Below are positions 9,817-19,854 of a stretch of DNA of 64,000 bases, piece after piece (the stretch's first letter is position 1; each line of letters begins with the position of its first letter). The stretch lies in assembly GCA_021801605.1 (NCBI GenBank), contig JAJYXU010000062.1:1-64000 (forward strand), given 5' to 3'. A program made the translations under genes and the position numbers. Source of the DNA: Bacteroidota bacterium (GTDB lineage Bacteria > Bacteroidota > Ignavibacteria > Ignavibacteriales > Melioribacteraceae). Under the pieces are notes generated by a model. That model saw only the letters and a list, made by a program, of their open reading frames with translations, was not told where the DNA came from and made no database searches.

Positions 9817-10959
9817 ATGAATTTTGAATTTACAGAAGAACAACTAATGATTCAGCAAACCGCACGCGAGTTCGCTGAAACGGAAATTGCACCATCTCAA
9901 ATTGAACGCGATAAAGAAGCAAAGTTTCCCACAGAAATAGTTAAAAAACTTGGTGAACTTGGATTTATGGGAATGATGGTTTCGCCACAGTATGACGGCG
10001 CTGGAATGGATACGATAAGTTATGTCTTGGCAATGATTGAACTTTCTAAAGTTGATGCGAGTCTCGGCGTAATTATGTCTGTGAACAATTCTCTTGTCTG
10101 TTATGGATTGGAAATGTGGGGAAGTGAGTTCATTAAAGAAAAATATTTGAAACCACTTGCGCGCGGAGAAAAACTTGGAGCGTTTGCCCTCTCTGAACCT
10201 GAAGCCGGAAGCGACGCTACACATCAACAAACTTTTGCGGTTAAAGATGGAGATCATTGGGTAATCAATGGGATGAAAAACTGGATTACCAACGGAACAT
10301 CTGCTGATTATTTCCTTGTTGTTACTCAAACCGATAAAGAGAAAGCACATCACGGTATTACAACTTTTTTAGTTGAAAAAGGAACACCGGGTTTCGGACA
10401 TGGGGTTAAAGAAGATAAACTTGGAATTCGCAGCAGCGATACTTGCTCTTTGACTTTTGAAAATTGCAGAGTATCTGAAGACAATGTTATTTGGGAAGTC
10501 GGTAAAGGATTTAACGTTGCAATGGAAACTCTCAATGGAGGAAGAATTGGTATTGCTTCTCAAGCTGTTGGAATTGCAGAAGGCGCACTTGAAGTATCAA
10601 CAAAATACGCAAAGACCAGGAAAGCATTCGGAACTGAGATTGCTCATCATCAGGCAATTCAATTCAAACTTGCCGATATGTCTACCAAAGTTGAAGCTGC
10701 AAAACTTTTAACTCTTCAAGCCGCTGCGCTTAAAGACGCCGGTAAAAAGTACGTCAAAGAATCTGCTATGGCAAAATTGTATGCATCTAAAATTGCTGTT
10801 GAATGTGCACTTGAAGCTATTCAAATACACGGTGGATACGGTTACGTAAGAGAATATTTAGTTGAAAGATATTTACGTGATGCGAAGATTACAGAGATTT
10901 ATGAAGGAACATCGGAGATCCAGAGAATTGTAATTGCAAGAGAATTATTGAAAGACTAA
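9817..10959 (+). CDS. Acyl-CoA dehydrogenase (butyryl-CoA dehydrogenase-like)
   Basis: FALSEPEAGSDATHQQTFAV, WITNGTSADYFLV, QIHGGYGYVREYLVERYLRDAKITEIYEGTSEIQRIVIAREL. Confidence 0.95.
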   Translation: MNFEFTEEQLMIQQTAREFAETEIAPSQIERDKEAKFPTEIVKKLGELGFMGMMVSPQYDGAGMDTISYVLAMIELSKVDASLGVIMSVNNSLVCYGLEMWGSEFIKEKYLKPLARGEKLGAFALSEPEAGSDATHQQTFAVKDGDHWVINGMKNWITNGTSADYFLVVTQTDKEKAHHGITTFLVEKGTPGFGHGVKEDKLGIRSSDTCSLTFENCRVSEDNVIWEVGKGFNVAMETLNGGRIGIASQAVGIAEGALEVSTKYAKTRKAFGTEIAHHQAIQFKLADMSTKVEAAKLLTLQAAALKDAGKKYVKESAMAKLYASKIAVECALEAIQIHGGYGYVREYLVERYLRDAKITEIYEGTSEIQRIVIARELLKD

Positions 10960-10962
10960 TAC

Positions 10963-11017
10963 TCTGCACCTCTGCGGTTTTCTTTTCTCACCGCAAAGAC
11001 GCTGAGACGCTAAGAAA
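10963..11017. repeat. Dispersed repeat, ctctgcggtt / caccgcaaagacgctgagacgc family
   Basis: Self-complementary CTCTGCGG...CACCGCAAAG; related segments at 19860-19930, 20690-20775, 21708-21730, 39598-39650. Confidence 0.55.
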
Positions 11018-11022
11018 ACAAA

Positions 11023-11442
11023 ATGAAGAAATTTTTTTGGATAATGTTTCTGTTGGGTTCATTCTGTTTCGCACAAACTGATTGGGTGAAGTGGGAATCT
11101 CAACAAGTTTCTTATGAGCTTCCCGCTCATCAACATCACGATTATACAATTGATAAATCAGGTTTCGGTTTGTCAATTATCTCTGTTGCTCGTAATGCAT
11201 ATTACTTTTTTGTTTCCGATCTTGATGGCGACAATTGTGCATTCTTACCATCATGCTCAACATTCTATATTCAAGCAATCAAAGAAACAAGTATTTTTAA
11301 AGGAACACTTATGTTTGCCGACCGATTCACACGAGATATAAATTTTTTCAAAGGATTGAGTCATTATCCATTGCTTTCAACAAATAAATTCTTAGACCCG
11401 GCTTATAATTACACTCTACATTCAGCAAAAATAAAATTATAA
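11023..11442 (+). CDS. YidD-like membrane protein insertion efficiency factor domain protein
   Basis: CAFLPSCSTFYIQAIKETSIFKGTLMFADRFTR resembles the YidD core; signal peptide. Confidence 0.55.
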   Translation: MKKFFWIMFLLGSFCFAQTDWVKWESQQVSYELPAHQHHDYTIDKSGFGLSIISVARNAYYFFVSDLDGDNCAFLPSCSTFYIQAIKETSIFKGTLMFADRFTRDINFFKGLSHYPLLSTNKFLDPAYNYTLHSAKIKL

Positions 11443-11449
11443 TCCGACC

Positions 11450-12349
11450 GTGATACTATCAAACACTCAAAAATCATTTGCTGCGAAAAGTAACTCATAC
11501 TTTATCTTACTAATTTTTTTGATAATTCCACTGACAACTAACTACTGTCAACTGACAACTGACAATAACTTTTTCTCTCCATATAACCGGTTAAAATTCG
11601 GCAACTATCTCTATAAAGATAAAGACTACTTGCGCGCCGCTAAAGAGTTCAAAGAGTATCTCAAGGTTTACAGTAATGATACAGTTCAGTTCAAGTTTTC
11701 CAATAGTTTCTTTAAGATTGGCAGATTCACAGAAGCCGCGGATAATTTTAAGGGATTGTTTTTCAGCTCAACGTTATCTGAAGAAGCTCGCTTGATGTTT
11801 TTTGAATCTAACTTTTTTCAAAATGATTTTAATAAATTCCGCAACCTCGCCGATCAAGATGTTTATCTATCTTTAAAGTACCGGAAGGAGATTGAGCGAT
11901 TGAAATTCACCACATACTTTTTTGATATTGCTACGCTTCCCGCTGAAAATATTATTCTTGAACCATTTCCGGATTCTGTTCAATCGCAGATAGCAAAATT
12001 TTACATCCAGAAAAAAATCCCGTTGCATAAGAATCCGACTACTGCTGCAATACTATCCACATTACTGCCGGGTGCAGGAAAAATTTATACCGGAGAAGTT
12101 GGAGATGGAATTACAGCATTAGTCACCACTGCTTTATCGGCGTATCTTGCTTATACAAATTTTAATGCAGGTCATCAATTTAGGGGTTGGTTATTTGCAG
12201 GAATGACAGCATTTTTTTACGGAGGTAATATTTACGGTTCAGCGGCTTCGGCACAAATTTATAATGCACGTATTCGTTTCGACTTTGACAAAGAAGTAAA
12301 ATTTTATTTTGAACAAAGAAATTATTTCTTACCGCAGATAGATCTTTAG
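11450..12349 (+). CDS. Hypothetical TPR/DUF5683-like membrane protein
   Basis: Tetratricopeptide-like N-terminal half, LPGAGKIYTGEVGDGITALVTTALSAYLAY C-terminal segment. Confidence 0.55.
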   Translation: MILSNTQKSFAAKSNSYFILLIFLIIPLTTNYCQLTTDNNFFSPYNRLKFGNYLYKDKDYLRAAKEFKEYLKVYSNDTVQFKFSNSFFKIGRFTEAADNFKGLFFSSTLSEEARLMFFESNFFQNDFNKFRNLADQDVYLSLKYRKEIERLKFTTYFFDIATLPAENIILEPFPDSVQSQIAKFYIQKKIPLHKNPTTAAILSTLLPGAGKIYTGEVGDGITALVTTALSAYLAYTNFNAGHQFRGWLFAGMTAFFYGGNIYGSAASAQIYNARIRFDFDKEVKFYFEQRNYFLPQIDL

Positions 12350-12350
12350 A

Positions 12351-13187
12351 ATGAAAACTCGACTCACCGCCATATTCTTTTGCTTTTTACTCTTTAACAT
12401 TGTTAATGGGCAAGAGAATCTACAAACACAATTAAATTATGCGAACGGGTTTTTCAACAGTAAACAATATTATGATGCTGTCACTGAATACAAACGGCTT
12501 TTATTTTTCGATTCGACTAAAATATATCAGTACGGAGCAAATTTTAAAATTGGAGAAAGTTATAAAGCCGGTGCAAAGTTCGATGACGCCATTAAATATT
12601 TCTCTTTCGCTGAATTAAACGCCCGCAATGATGATGAGATATTCGAAACGAAAACAGAAATTATACGTACAAATATTTTACGGCGGACAACTGAAAGGGC
12701 TCTTCAGTTGTGCGATGATCTGGAAAAAGATGAACGGTTTAATGCTAAAGTCGATACGATTAATTATTGGCGCGGATGGGCATTCATGTTGTCTGATAAC
12801 TGGAAAAGTGCCGCAAGATCGTTTGCAAGAATAAATCCTAATCACGAACTGAAATTATTAGCAGAAAGAACAGACAAAGCCAAAGTTTCTGTAACATTTG
12901 CAAAGGTAATTTCATATATTTTGCCCGGTGCAGGGGCAATATACTCCGGAAATTTTTTATCAGGATTAATGTCTCTAGGATGGAATACTCTTGCCGGATA
13001 TTGGACGATCAATTCCTTCATCGAAAAAAGAGCTTTTGATGGAATTGTTGTTGGAGAACTATTATGGCTGCGCTTTTATAGAGGTGCTATTCAGAATGCA
13101 GAAAATTTTGCAATTGAGAAAAATTTAGAAATATCTAATAAATCTTTACGATTTCTTCAGAACGAATATAAGGGTACTAAACTGTGA
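12351..13187 (+). CDS. Hypothetical TPR/DUF5683-like protein, paralog of the preceding ORF
   Basis: Same layout: signal peptide, TPR-like, ILPGAGAIYSGNFLSGLMSLGWNTLAGYW. Confidence 0.55.
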   Translation: MKTRLTAIFFCFLLFNIVNGQENLQTQLNYANGFFNSKQYYDAVTEYKRLLFFDSTKIYQYGANFKIGESYKAGAKFDDAIKYFSFAELNARNDDEIFETKTEIIRTNILRRTTERALQLCDDLEKDERFNAKVDTINYWRGWAFMLSDNWKSAARSFARINPNHELKLLAERTDKAKVSVTFAKVISYILPGAGAIYSGNFLSGLMSLGWNTLAGYWTINSFIEKRAFDGIVVGELLWLRFYRGAIQNAENFAIEKNLEISNKSLRFLQNEYKGTKL

Positions 13188-13609
13188 AGCTTTCAGAAGA
13201 CGAGATAAGAAAAATTACTTTCGAAGCAATTAATGAATTAGGCGATCAAATTACTCCCGAAGCTGTAAAAGAACTTGTACGTAAACGTGTTGAAGCAATG
13301 GGCGGCGATTACAAGTTCGAGAAGGGCGATGCCTCCTCGGGTCGTGTAATATTAACTTCGTTTGGCTTGAACCATCCCGGAATTGTTGCTGGTGTTACCA
13401 AAGCACTCGGCGACGCCAACTGCGATATTCAAGACTTAAGCCAAAAACTACTTGGTGATTTTTTTACTATGATTATGGTAATTGATATAACTTCATCACA
13501 AAAAGATTTAAAAGAGATTCAGGAAGAGATGAACAAAATTGCCGAATCTTTAAGGGTAAAAATTTATTTACAGCATGAAGATGTGTTTAGGTATATGCAC
13601 AGGATTTGA
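13184..13609 (+). CDS. ACT-domain protein (UPF0237-like)
   Basis: SFGLNHPGIVAGVTKALGDANCDIQDLSQKLLGDFFTMIMVIDI; directly precedes UPF0210 gene. Confidence 0.8.
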   Translation: MKLSEDEIRKITFEAINELGDQITPEAVKELVRKRVEAMGGDYKFEKGDASSGRVILTSFGLNHPGIVAGVTKALGDANCDIQDLSQKLLGDFFTMIMVIDITSSQKDLKEIQEEMNKIAESLRVKIYLQHEDVFRYMHRI

Positions 13610-13692
13610 AAATCGTCCGTCGTCCGTTGCCGGTAGTCAGTTGATTAAAAACTAAAAATTGGAACAATGATACGAAAACGAATTTTGAATCT

Positions 13693-14051
13693 TTGCGAGT
13701 TTATAAGTTATCTGAATATCTAGCTGATTTAATTTGGGATATAGTTTTTGATTGGGAAAAATTTGCAAAGAACACTGTCGGTTCTCAAATTGTAAGATCA
13801 GCAGATAGTATTGGTGCGAATATAGCTGAAGGCAACGGAAGAGGAACTTTTAATGAGAATAAAAGATTTGCGAAAATTGCTCGTGGTTCGTTAAATGAAA
13901 CAATTCATTGGTTAAGAAAAGCAGTAAAAGAAATCTTTTAACCAAGGCGCAAATTGAAAAACTGAAACTTATTCTTGATGAACTCAGTCCTAAACTTGGT
14001 GCGGATATTAATTCGATCGGATCTTCGAGACAAAGATCAACTGACGAATAA
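13693..14051 (+). pseudogene. Four-helix-bundle (S23/IVS-type) protein gene, frameshifted near its 3' end
   Basis: FESLRVYKLSEYLADLIWDIV...ADSIGANIAEGNGRGTFNENKRFAKIARGSLNETIHWLRKA, then stop; the adjacent frame continues RNLLTKAQIEKLKLILDELSPKLGADINSI to TAA 14049-14051; no ATG in frame upstream. Confidence 0.7.
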
Positions 14052-14113
14052 CAACTGACTACTGACAAAGAGTGATCAACTGACTACTAACAACCAACAA
14101 CTGACAAAATAAT

Positions 14114-15475
14114 ATGCCATACGAATTTGAAGAAATACTCGAAACCATCCGCATGACCGAGATCGAACATTTCGATATCAGAACTGTTACAATGGGAATT
14201 AGTTTGCGCGATTGTCACGACCGCAACATTGAAGTAACAAAACAAAAAATTTATGATAAGATCCTCCGCTACGGAAGCCAACATGTAAAATTAGCTAAGG
14301 AAGTAGAAGCACAATACGGAATTTCGATAGCGAATAAAAGAGTTTCTGTGACTCCAATCTCAATTCCTTTTGATGCATGCAGCATGGAAGAATTTATTGA
14401 GATAGCTAAAACTTTAGATAGAGCTGCCGGAGAGATTGGAATAGATTATATAGCCGGGTATTCTGCCCTGGTGCAGAAAGGAATGACAAACGGCGAGCGT
14501 GAACTTATTAGATCAATTCCTTTCGCGCTATCTCAGACAAAGCGGGTTTGCTCAAGTGTTAATATCGGCTCAACAAAAGCCGGCATTAACATGGATGCAG
14601 TAAATATGATGAGCGAGGTAATTAAACTCACTGCGGAAAAAACGAAGGACAATGATTCAATCGGCTGTGCAAAACTTGTTGTCTTTGCAAATGCGGTTGA
14701 AGACAATCCTTTTGTTGCCGGTGCATTCCACGGAGTAAGTGAACCGGAGATCGTTCTCAATGTTGGAATTAGCGGTCCGGGTGTTGTTCTTGAAGCAATC
14801 CGCGAAGCCGGACATGTTGATTTACAGCAGTTGTCCGAAGTAATTAAAAGGACGATTTTCAAAATCACACGAGCCGGTGAACTCATCGGAAGAAAAGTTG
14901 CAGAGAAAAATGGAATTCCTTTCGGGATAGTTGATATTTCGTTAGCGCCAACTCCTGCTGAGGGGGATAGTATTGGAGATATATTGATTGCAATGGGCGT
15001 TGAAGATGTAGGCGCACCTGGAACAACAGCAGCTCTGGCTATGTTGAATGATTCAGTGAAGAAAGCAGGATTGATGGCAAGTTCGTCCGTTGGCGGAATG
15101 AGTGGTGCTTTTATTCCGGTTAGCGAGGATATGGGGATGATTCGAGCTGTGCAAGCAGGAAATCTTTCTCTGGAAAAATTGGAAGCAATGACAGCAGTTT
15201 GTTCGGTTGGTCTTGATATGATTGCAGTACCGGGCGATACAACCGCTACCACAATTGCAGGCATCATTGCTGATGAAGCCGCAATAGGAATTATCAATGA
15301 TAAAACTACGGCAGTAAGAATTATTCCCGCTTACGGTAAGAAAGTTGGCGATATGGTTGATTATGGCGGATTACTTGGTAAAGCACCTATAATGGAAGTT
15401 AGAACAATTAGCTGTGCCGGTTTTGTCGGACGGGGCGGAAGAATTCCCGCTCCGATGAGAAGTTTAACAAATTAG
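14114..15475 (+). CDS. UPF0210/DUF711 PFL-family protein
   Basis: [23 protein letters not shown]; 453 aa; pairs with ACT protein as in many Firmicutes. Confidence 0.85.
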   Translation: MPYEFEEILETIRMTEIEHFDIRTVTMGISLRDCHDRNIEVTKQKIYDKILRYGSQHVKLAKEVEAQYGISIANKRVSVTPISIPFDACSMEEFIEIAKTLDRAAGEIGIDYIAGYSALVQKGMTNGERELIRSIPFALSQTKRVCSSVNIGSTKAGINMDAVNMMSEVIKLTAEKTKDNDSIGCAKLVVFANAVEDNPFVAGAFHGVSEPEIVLNVGISGPGVVLEAIREAGHVDLQQLSEVIKRTIFKITRAGELIGRKVAEKNGIPFGIVDISLAPTPAEGDSIGDILIAMGVEDVGAPGTTAALAMLNDSVKKAGLMASSSVGGMSGAFIPVSEDMGMIRAVQAGNLSLEKLEAMTAVCSVGLDMIAVPGDTTATTIAGIIADEAAIGIINDKTTAVRIIPAYGKKVGDMVDYGGLLGKAPIMEVRTISCAGFVGRGGRIPAPMRSLTN

Positions 15476-15566
15476 ATCGGGATAATCAGCTTTCCGTTAT
15501 TAGTTAAAAAATTATTATAATATATTGTTAACTGTCAACTCTATACTTTTCAATAAAGGAGGATAA

Positions 15567-16172
15567 ATGAGCAAAGGTCTAAAGATCGGATTGGGGATTG
15601 CTGGTGGAATCGTCATTATTATTTTCTTACTCGTATCATGGGGAACCGGTAAATACAATAGCTTTGTTGGATTGAATGAAAGTGTTAAATCTGCATGGAG
15701 TCAGGTTGAAAATGTTTATCAACGAAGAGCTGATCTCGTTCCAAATTTGGTTGCTACAGTTAAAGGCGTCGCTAACTTCGAAAAAGAAACTTATACCGCA
15801 GTTACCGAAGCGCGTGCAAAAGTGGGACAGATAAAACTCACTACCGACCAACTTAGCGATCCGGCGGCTATTCAAAGATTTCAACAAGCGCAGGATGGTT
15901 TGGGAAGCGCACTTTCAAGATTGCTTGTTGTTTCGGAAAATTATCCTCAATTAAAAGCTAATGAGAATTTCTTACAGCTTCAAGCACAATTAGAGGGAAC
16001 GGAAAACCGCATTACCGTTGAAAGACAAAAGTATAATCAAGTTGCAACAGAATATAATACTGCAATTAAAAGATTTCCGGGAGTATTCATAGCTAACTTT
16101 GGCGGGTTCAAGGAAAAAGAATATTTCAAAGCTGCTGCAGGTTCAGACCAAACGCCTAAAGTACAGTTTTAA
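15567..16172 (+). CDS. LemA family protein
   Basis: YNSFVGLNESVKSAWSQVENVYQRRADLVPNLVATVKG, YPQLKANENFLQLQAQLEGTENRI. Confidence 0.95.
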   Translation: MSKGLKIGLGIAGGIVIIIFLLVSWGTGKYNSFVGLNESVKSAWSQVENVYQRRADLVPNLVATVKGVANFEKETYTAVTEARAKVGQIKLTTDQLSDPAAIQRFQQAQDGLGSALSRLLVVSENYPQLKANENFLQLQAQLEGTENRITVERQKYNQVATEYNTAIKRFPGVFIANFGGFKEKEYFKAAAGSDQTPKVQF

Positions 16173-16210
16173 TAACGTAGAGTGTAGAGTTTAGAACGTA
16201 AAGTGGACAA

Positions 16211-16951
16211 TTGATGAAAAAAATAATTTTCTTCTTCTTACCAATATTATTTCTGAAAGCTCAGATAGAGTTTCCGATTTTAAAGAATTATGCTACTGAT
16301 TTGACTAACACCTTATCGAGTTCTGAACTCTACACTCTTAATTCTACACTCAAAAGTTTTGATGACTCTACATCCAACCAAATTGTTTTTCTGATGATTT
16401 CAAATCTTAACGGCTATCCGCTCGAAAGCTATACTTATGAGACGGCAGCTAAAAATCAAATCGGGTCTAAGAAAAATAACAACGGTGTTCTTTTCTTCGT
16501 ATCCAAAGATGAACGCAAGATGAGGATTGAAGTCGGTTATGGATTAGAAGGCGTTCTTCCAGATGCTCTTACAAGTTCTATACAACGAAATGAAGTCCGA
16601 CCTTATTTCAAGCAAGGTGATTATTATTCAGGTATTACTGCTGGGATTAATGCCATAATGGCGGCAACACGCGGAGAGTATAAAGGTGATGTAAAAGATA
16701 AGGGAAGTAAAGGGCGTGGCTTTCCATTTATATTCATAATTATGTTAATTATTTTCATTGCATCATTTTTTAAGAAGGGAGGAAAAGGCGGCGGCGGTCT
16801 TTTGCCCTGGATTATTCTTGGTTCGATGGGTGGTGGAGGAAGCCGTGGCGGATGGGGTGGCGGTGGTGGATTTGGCGGAAGTGGCGGTTTTGGCGGTTTT
16901 TCTGGGGGTGGCGGCTCCTTTGGCGGTGGTGGTTCAAGCGGAAGTTGGTAA
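16211..16951 (+). CDS. TPM domain protein (YgcG family)
   Basis: TPM core QIVFLMISNLNGYPLESYTYETA..GVLFFVSKDERKMRIEVGYGLEGVLPD; TM segment; Gly-rich tail. Confidence 0.9.
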   Translation: MMKKIIFFFLPILFLKAQIEFPILKNYATDLTNTLSSSELYTLNSTLKSFDDSTSNQIVFLMISNLNGYPLESYTYETAAKNQIGSKKNNNGVLFFVSKDERKMRIEVGYGLEGVLPDALTSSIQRNEVRPYFKQGDYYSGITAGINAIMAATRGEYKGDVKDKGSKGRGFPFIFIIMLIIFIASFFKKGGKGGGGLLPWIILGSMGGGGSRGGWGGGGGFGGSGGFGGFSGGGGSFGGGGSSGSW

Positions 16952-17145
16952 TTTCCTTTCATAAAAGTCTTATTTGTCTTGAAGTTCTAACCTTGTTTTA
17001 GTATTATTTCACCCGCATTGAAAGATATTTCTGAATGAATCATTTAAAAGAAAATTCTTTTACTCAAGATTCAACAAAATTTTGGAATCAAATTCCGAAA
17101 CTCGAGATTATCAGTTAAATTTTTTAATAAATAAGGAGGCCAGCT

Positions 17146-17478
17146 ATGGCAATAATGATAACAGACGAATGTATTAATTGTGGTGCATGTGAACCCGAAT
17201 GCCCTAATACGGCTATTTATGAAGGTGGCGCACAATGGAAATTAGCCGAAAAAAATTATGGCGAAGGTGAGGCAGCCCCCTCCGGCGCTGACGGATTTTT
17301 CTCCAAAGATTTTTTCTATATAGTTCCGGATAAATGTACCGAATGCAAAGGGTTCCATGATGAACCACAATGTGCCGCTGTTTGTCCGGTTGATTGCTGT
17401 ATCCCGGATCCTAAACATGTTGAAGATGAAGAGACTTTGTTAAAAAGAAAAGATTATTTAGATGGATTGGGAAGATAG
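17146..17478 (+). CDS. YfhL-type 2[4Fe-4S] ferredoxin
   Basis: [20 protein letters not shown] and [22 protein letters not shown]. Confidence 0.9.
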   Translation: MAIMITDECINCGACEPECPNTAIYEGGAQWKLAEKNYGEGEAAPSGADGFFSKDFFYIVPDKCTECKGFHDEPQCAAVCPVDCCIPDPKHVEDEETLLKRKDYLDGLGR

Positions 17479-17518
17479 TTATTTGCAGTTAACTCTGTAG
17501 CGATTGACTTTTAATGTT

Positions 17519-17693
17519 ATAGAGGTTGTCTCAAGTAATTATTCAAATAAAAAATCTGCGAAAATCTGTTTACCCCGTGGAATAATATTTTTACCTTTTG
17601 TAATAAATTTAATTATCAATTATTCCACGGGGTGAATCTGTTTTTATCAGCGTTCTATTATTTAAAAAATTTTACTTATGAGACAACCTCTAT
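17519..17693. mobile_element. MITE-like element with about 20-bp terminal inverted repeats, itself carrying a nested insertion
   Basis: ATAGAGGTTGTCTCA-AGTAA (17519-17538) and TTACTTATGAGACAACCTCTAT (17672-17693). Confidence 0.7.
17572..17634. mobile_element. 63-bp nested MITE with 9-bp flanking direct repeats
   Basis: TIR ACCCCGTGGAATAAT (17572-17586)/ATTATTCCACGGGGT (17619-17633); flanks AATCTGTTT at 17563-17571 and 17635-17643. Confidence 0.75.
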
Positions 17694-17709
17694 TGTTTTA
17701 GAAAGAATT

Positions 17710-18600
17710 CTACTTTGAAAATTTTATAAGAGCAGTTACCGGAAAATGATCTGAAGGATATTTGCCGTCATAGCTCGTTCTTATAATTTCAGATTGCTTT
17801 ACTTCAAAATGGTTCGATGTAAATATAAAATCAATCTTATCTCCGGTTGTATCTCCTTTAAATGAATTAAACGTTCCTTCATTCGTTTTCTTAACATTAA
17901 GTTTACGGTAGGTATCAATCATTCCTGAATCAAGAATTGTTTTAACTGCCGGGTTTTCATCACCGCAGTTAAAATCCCCTGTTAGAATAACCGGCAAAGT
18001 TTTATCAGAAATTCTTTTTATAAGCAGTAATGTACTTTTTTCGCGTGACGGCTGCGATTCATGATCTAGATGAACATTAAAGATGTAAAACGTTTTACCG
18101 GAAAGTTTATCAAACAAGCGAGCCCAGGTGCAAATACGTGTGATATTATTACCCCAACTTTTTGAAGCAATAATGTTTGGCGTATCCGAAAACCAGAATG
18201 TTCCGGCTGAATCAACATCGAACCTATCTCTTAAGTAAAAGATGGATGAATGTTCTCCTGCGGATTTTCCATCATCTCGCCCAACGCCTAAACAAGAATA
18301 TGCCGGCATTCGTTTAAGAAATTCGTCAATCTGAATTTGAAGCGCTTCCTGCAAACCGAGCAAATCCGGATTAAAATTATTAATTGTCCTCACAACATTT
18401 TCTTTTCTAAACTGCCAGCTATTTTCCCCGTCATTTGCGGTTCCATAACGGATATTAAAAGTCATTACTTTTAATTCTTTTTCCGATTGAGCCAGAGCCG
18501 GATTAACGATTAAACAATTTGACAGTAACGCTGTTGTAATCAGTACAACGGAAATCAAAGTAATTTGGTGAACAAATTCATTAATAGGTTTGTTGTTCAT
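17710..18600 (-). CDS. Endonuclease/exonuclease/phosphatase family protein, secreted or anchored
   Basis: LKVMTFNIRYGTANDGENSW, LGLQEAL, TGDFNCGDENPAV, SDHFPVTALI; start set at MNNKPINEF. Confidence 0.85.
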   Translation of the reverse strand: MNNKPINEFVHQITLISVVLITTALLSNCLIVNPALAQSEKELKVMTFNIRYGTANDGENSWQFRKENVVRTINNFNPDLLGLQEALQIQIDEFLKRMPAYSCLGVGRDDGKSAGEHSSIFYLRDRFDVDSAGTFWFSDTPNIIASKSWGNNITRICTWARLFDKLSGKTFYIFNVHLDHESQPSREKSTLLLIKRISDKTLPVILTGDFNCGDENPAVKTILDSGMIDTYRKLNVKKTNEGTFNSFKGDTTGDKIDFIFTSNHFEVKQSEIIRTSYDGKYPSDHFPVTALIKFSK

Positions 18601-18670
18601 AAAAATATCCTTACTTATTTGTAACTTTAACACAAAGATATCATTTTCAAAATAATCATAAAGTTAAAAG

Positions 18671-19519
18671 ATGAAAATTGGCAAATATGAATTACATGTT
18701 ATTGAAACCGGCTCGTTTGGGCTGGATGGCGGCGCTATGTTTGGAATCATACCTAAACCGCTATGGAATAAATTTAATCCGGCAGACGATCTTAATCGTG
18801 TAACATTGAACGCCCGGAACCTTTTGCTGGTTAACGGCTCTCGCAAAATTATGATAGACACCGGCATCGGAACAGATTGGGATGAGAAATTTGTGAAGAT
18901 ATACAGGTTGGATCAGACCGAAAACACATTAATCAAATCGTTTGATAAACTTGGAATTAAACCTGATGAAATTACCGATGTACTTTTAACGCATCTTCAT
19001 TTCGATCATACCGGCGGTTCTACAATTCTGGAAGATGAAAACTGGATACCGGCATTTCCAAACGCAAAGTATTATGTACAGAAAAAACATTTTGAGTGGG
19101 CAATAAATCCAACCGAGCGCGACCGTGGAAGTTTTATACAAAACCGTTTTATGCCGCTGCACAAAGAAGGTTTGCTTCACTTTGTTGACGGAGATGTTCC
19201 ATTTGATGATGAAATTGATTTTCTAACTGTTAACGGGCATACATCTTTTCAGCAGATGGTCAAAATTCATGATTCCTCTAATACAGTTCTCTACTGCGGA
19301 GATCTATTCCCGTTTACCTCGCACATTCCAATTCCTTATGTGATGGGATATGATTTGCAGCCGCTCGTCACTGTTCAAGAGAAGAAAAAAATTCTTCCTC
19401 AAGCTATTGAAGGTAATTGGAAATTATTTTTTGAACATGACCCTGAAGTTATAATGGCTACCGTTGCTGAATCCAATAAAAGATTTTCTGTTGATGAAGT
19501 TTATACAGAGATGATTTAA
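18671..19519 (+). CDS. MBL-fold metallohydrolase
   Basis: LLTHLHFDHTGGSTI; VNGHTSFQQMV; YCGDLFPF. Confidence 0.9.
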   Translation: MKIGKYELHVIETGSFGLDGGAMFGIIPKPLWNKFNPADDLNRVTLNARNLLLVNGSRKIMIDTGIGTDWDEKFVKIYRLDQTENTLIKSFDKLGIKPDEITDVLLTHLHFDHTGGSTILEDENWIPAFPNAKYYVQKKHFEWAINPTERDRGSFIQNRFMPLHKEGLLHFVDGDVPFDDEIDFLTVNGHTSFQQMVKIHDSSNTVLYCGDLFPFTSHIPIPYVMGYDLQPLVTVQEKKKILPQAIEGNWKLFFEHDPEVIMATVAESNKRFSVDEVYTEMI

Positions 19520-19854
19520 TGAATGAACTTGACGGTTTCTTCAAGGTTTGCAAGTACTCAGATCTGAAAGAAAAGATAGGTAAAAGATTTTTTGTCAATG
19601 ATGTTGATATAGCTGTTTTCAAAGTTGATGGAGAAGTTTACGCTCTGAGCAATATGTGCATTCATCAAAAAGCGGCAATCATTTACGATGGTTTTATTGA
19701 AGATGGAAAAGTTGAATGCCCCGCGCATGGCTGGCAGTTCGAACTGAGCACCGGTAGAGTTCCAAATGGAATAGCGGGATTGGATTGTTACGAGGTGCAA
19801 ATTATTGATGATGATGTCTATCTAAAAGTATTTAAGAAAAAAATGAGATGGTAA
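19519..19854 (+). CDS. Rieske [2Fe-2S] NirD-like ferredoxin
   Basis: CIHQKAAIIYDGFIEDGKVECPAHGWQFELSTG: Rieske CxH...CxxH. Confidence 0.85.
   Translation: MNELDGFFKVCKYSDLKEKIGKRFFVNDVDIAVFKVDGEVYALSNMCIHQKAAIIYDGFIEDGKVECPAHGWQFELSTGRVPNGIAGLDCYEVQIIDDDVYLKVFKKKMRW

Noticed and set aside
14533-15297. 254-aa minus-strand ORF opposite the UPF0210 gene
   Set aside because: Antisense shadow ORF of a conserved protein; no RBS or recognisable domain
16318-16365. gaactctacactcttaattctacactc inside the TPM gene, similar to intergenic ctacactct repeats near 16178 and 62935
   Set aside because: It encodes part of the expected TPM domain (SSSELYTLNSTLKSF), so coincidence is the simpler reading
16624-16962. 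Proline-rich minus-strand ORF opposite the TPM gene
   Set aside because: Proline run is the complement of the Gly-rich tail codons, a composition artefact
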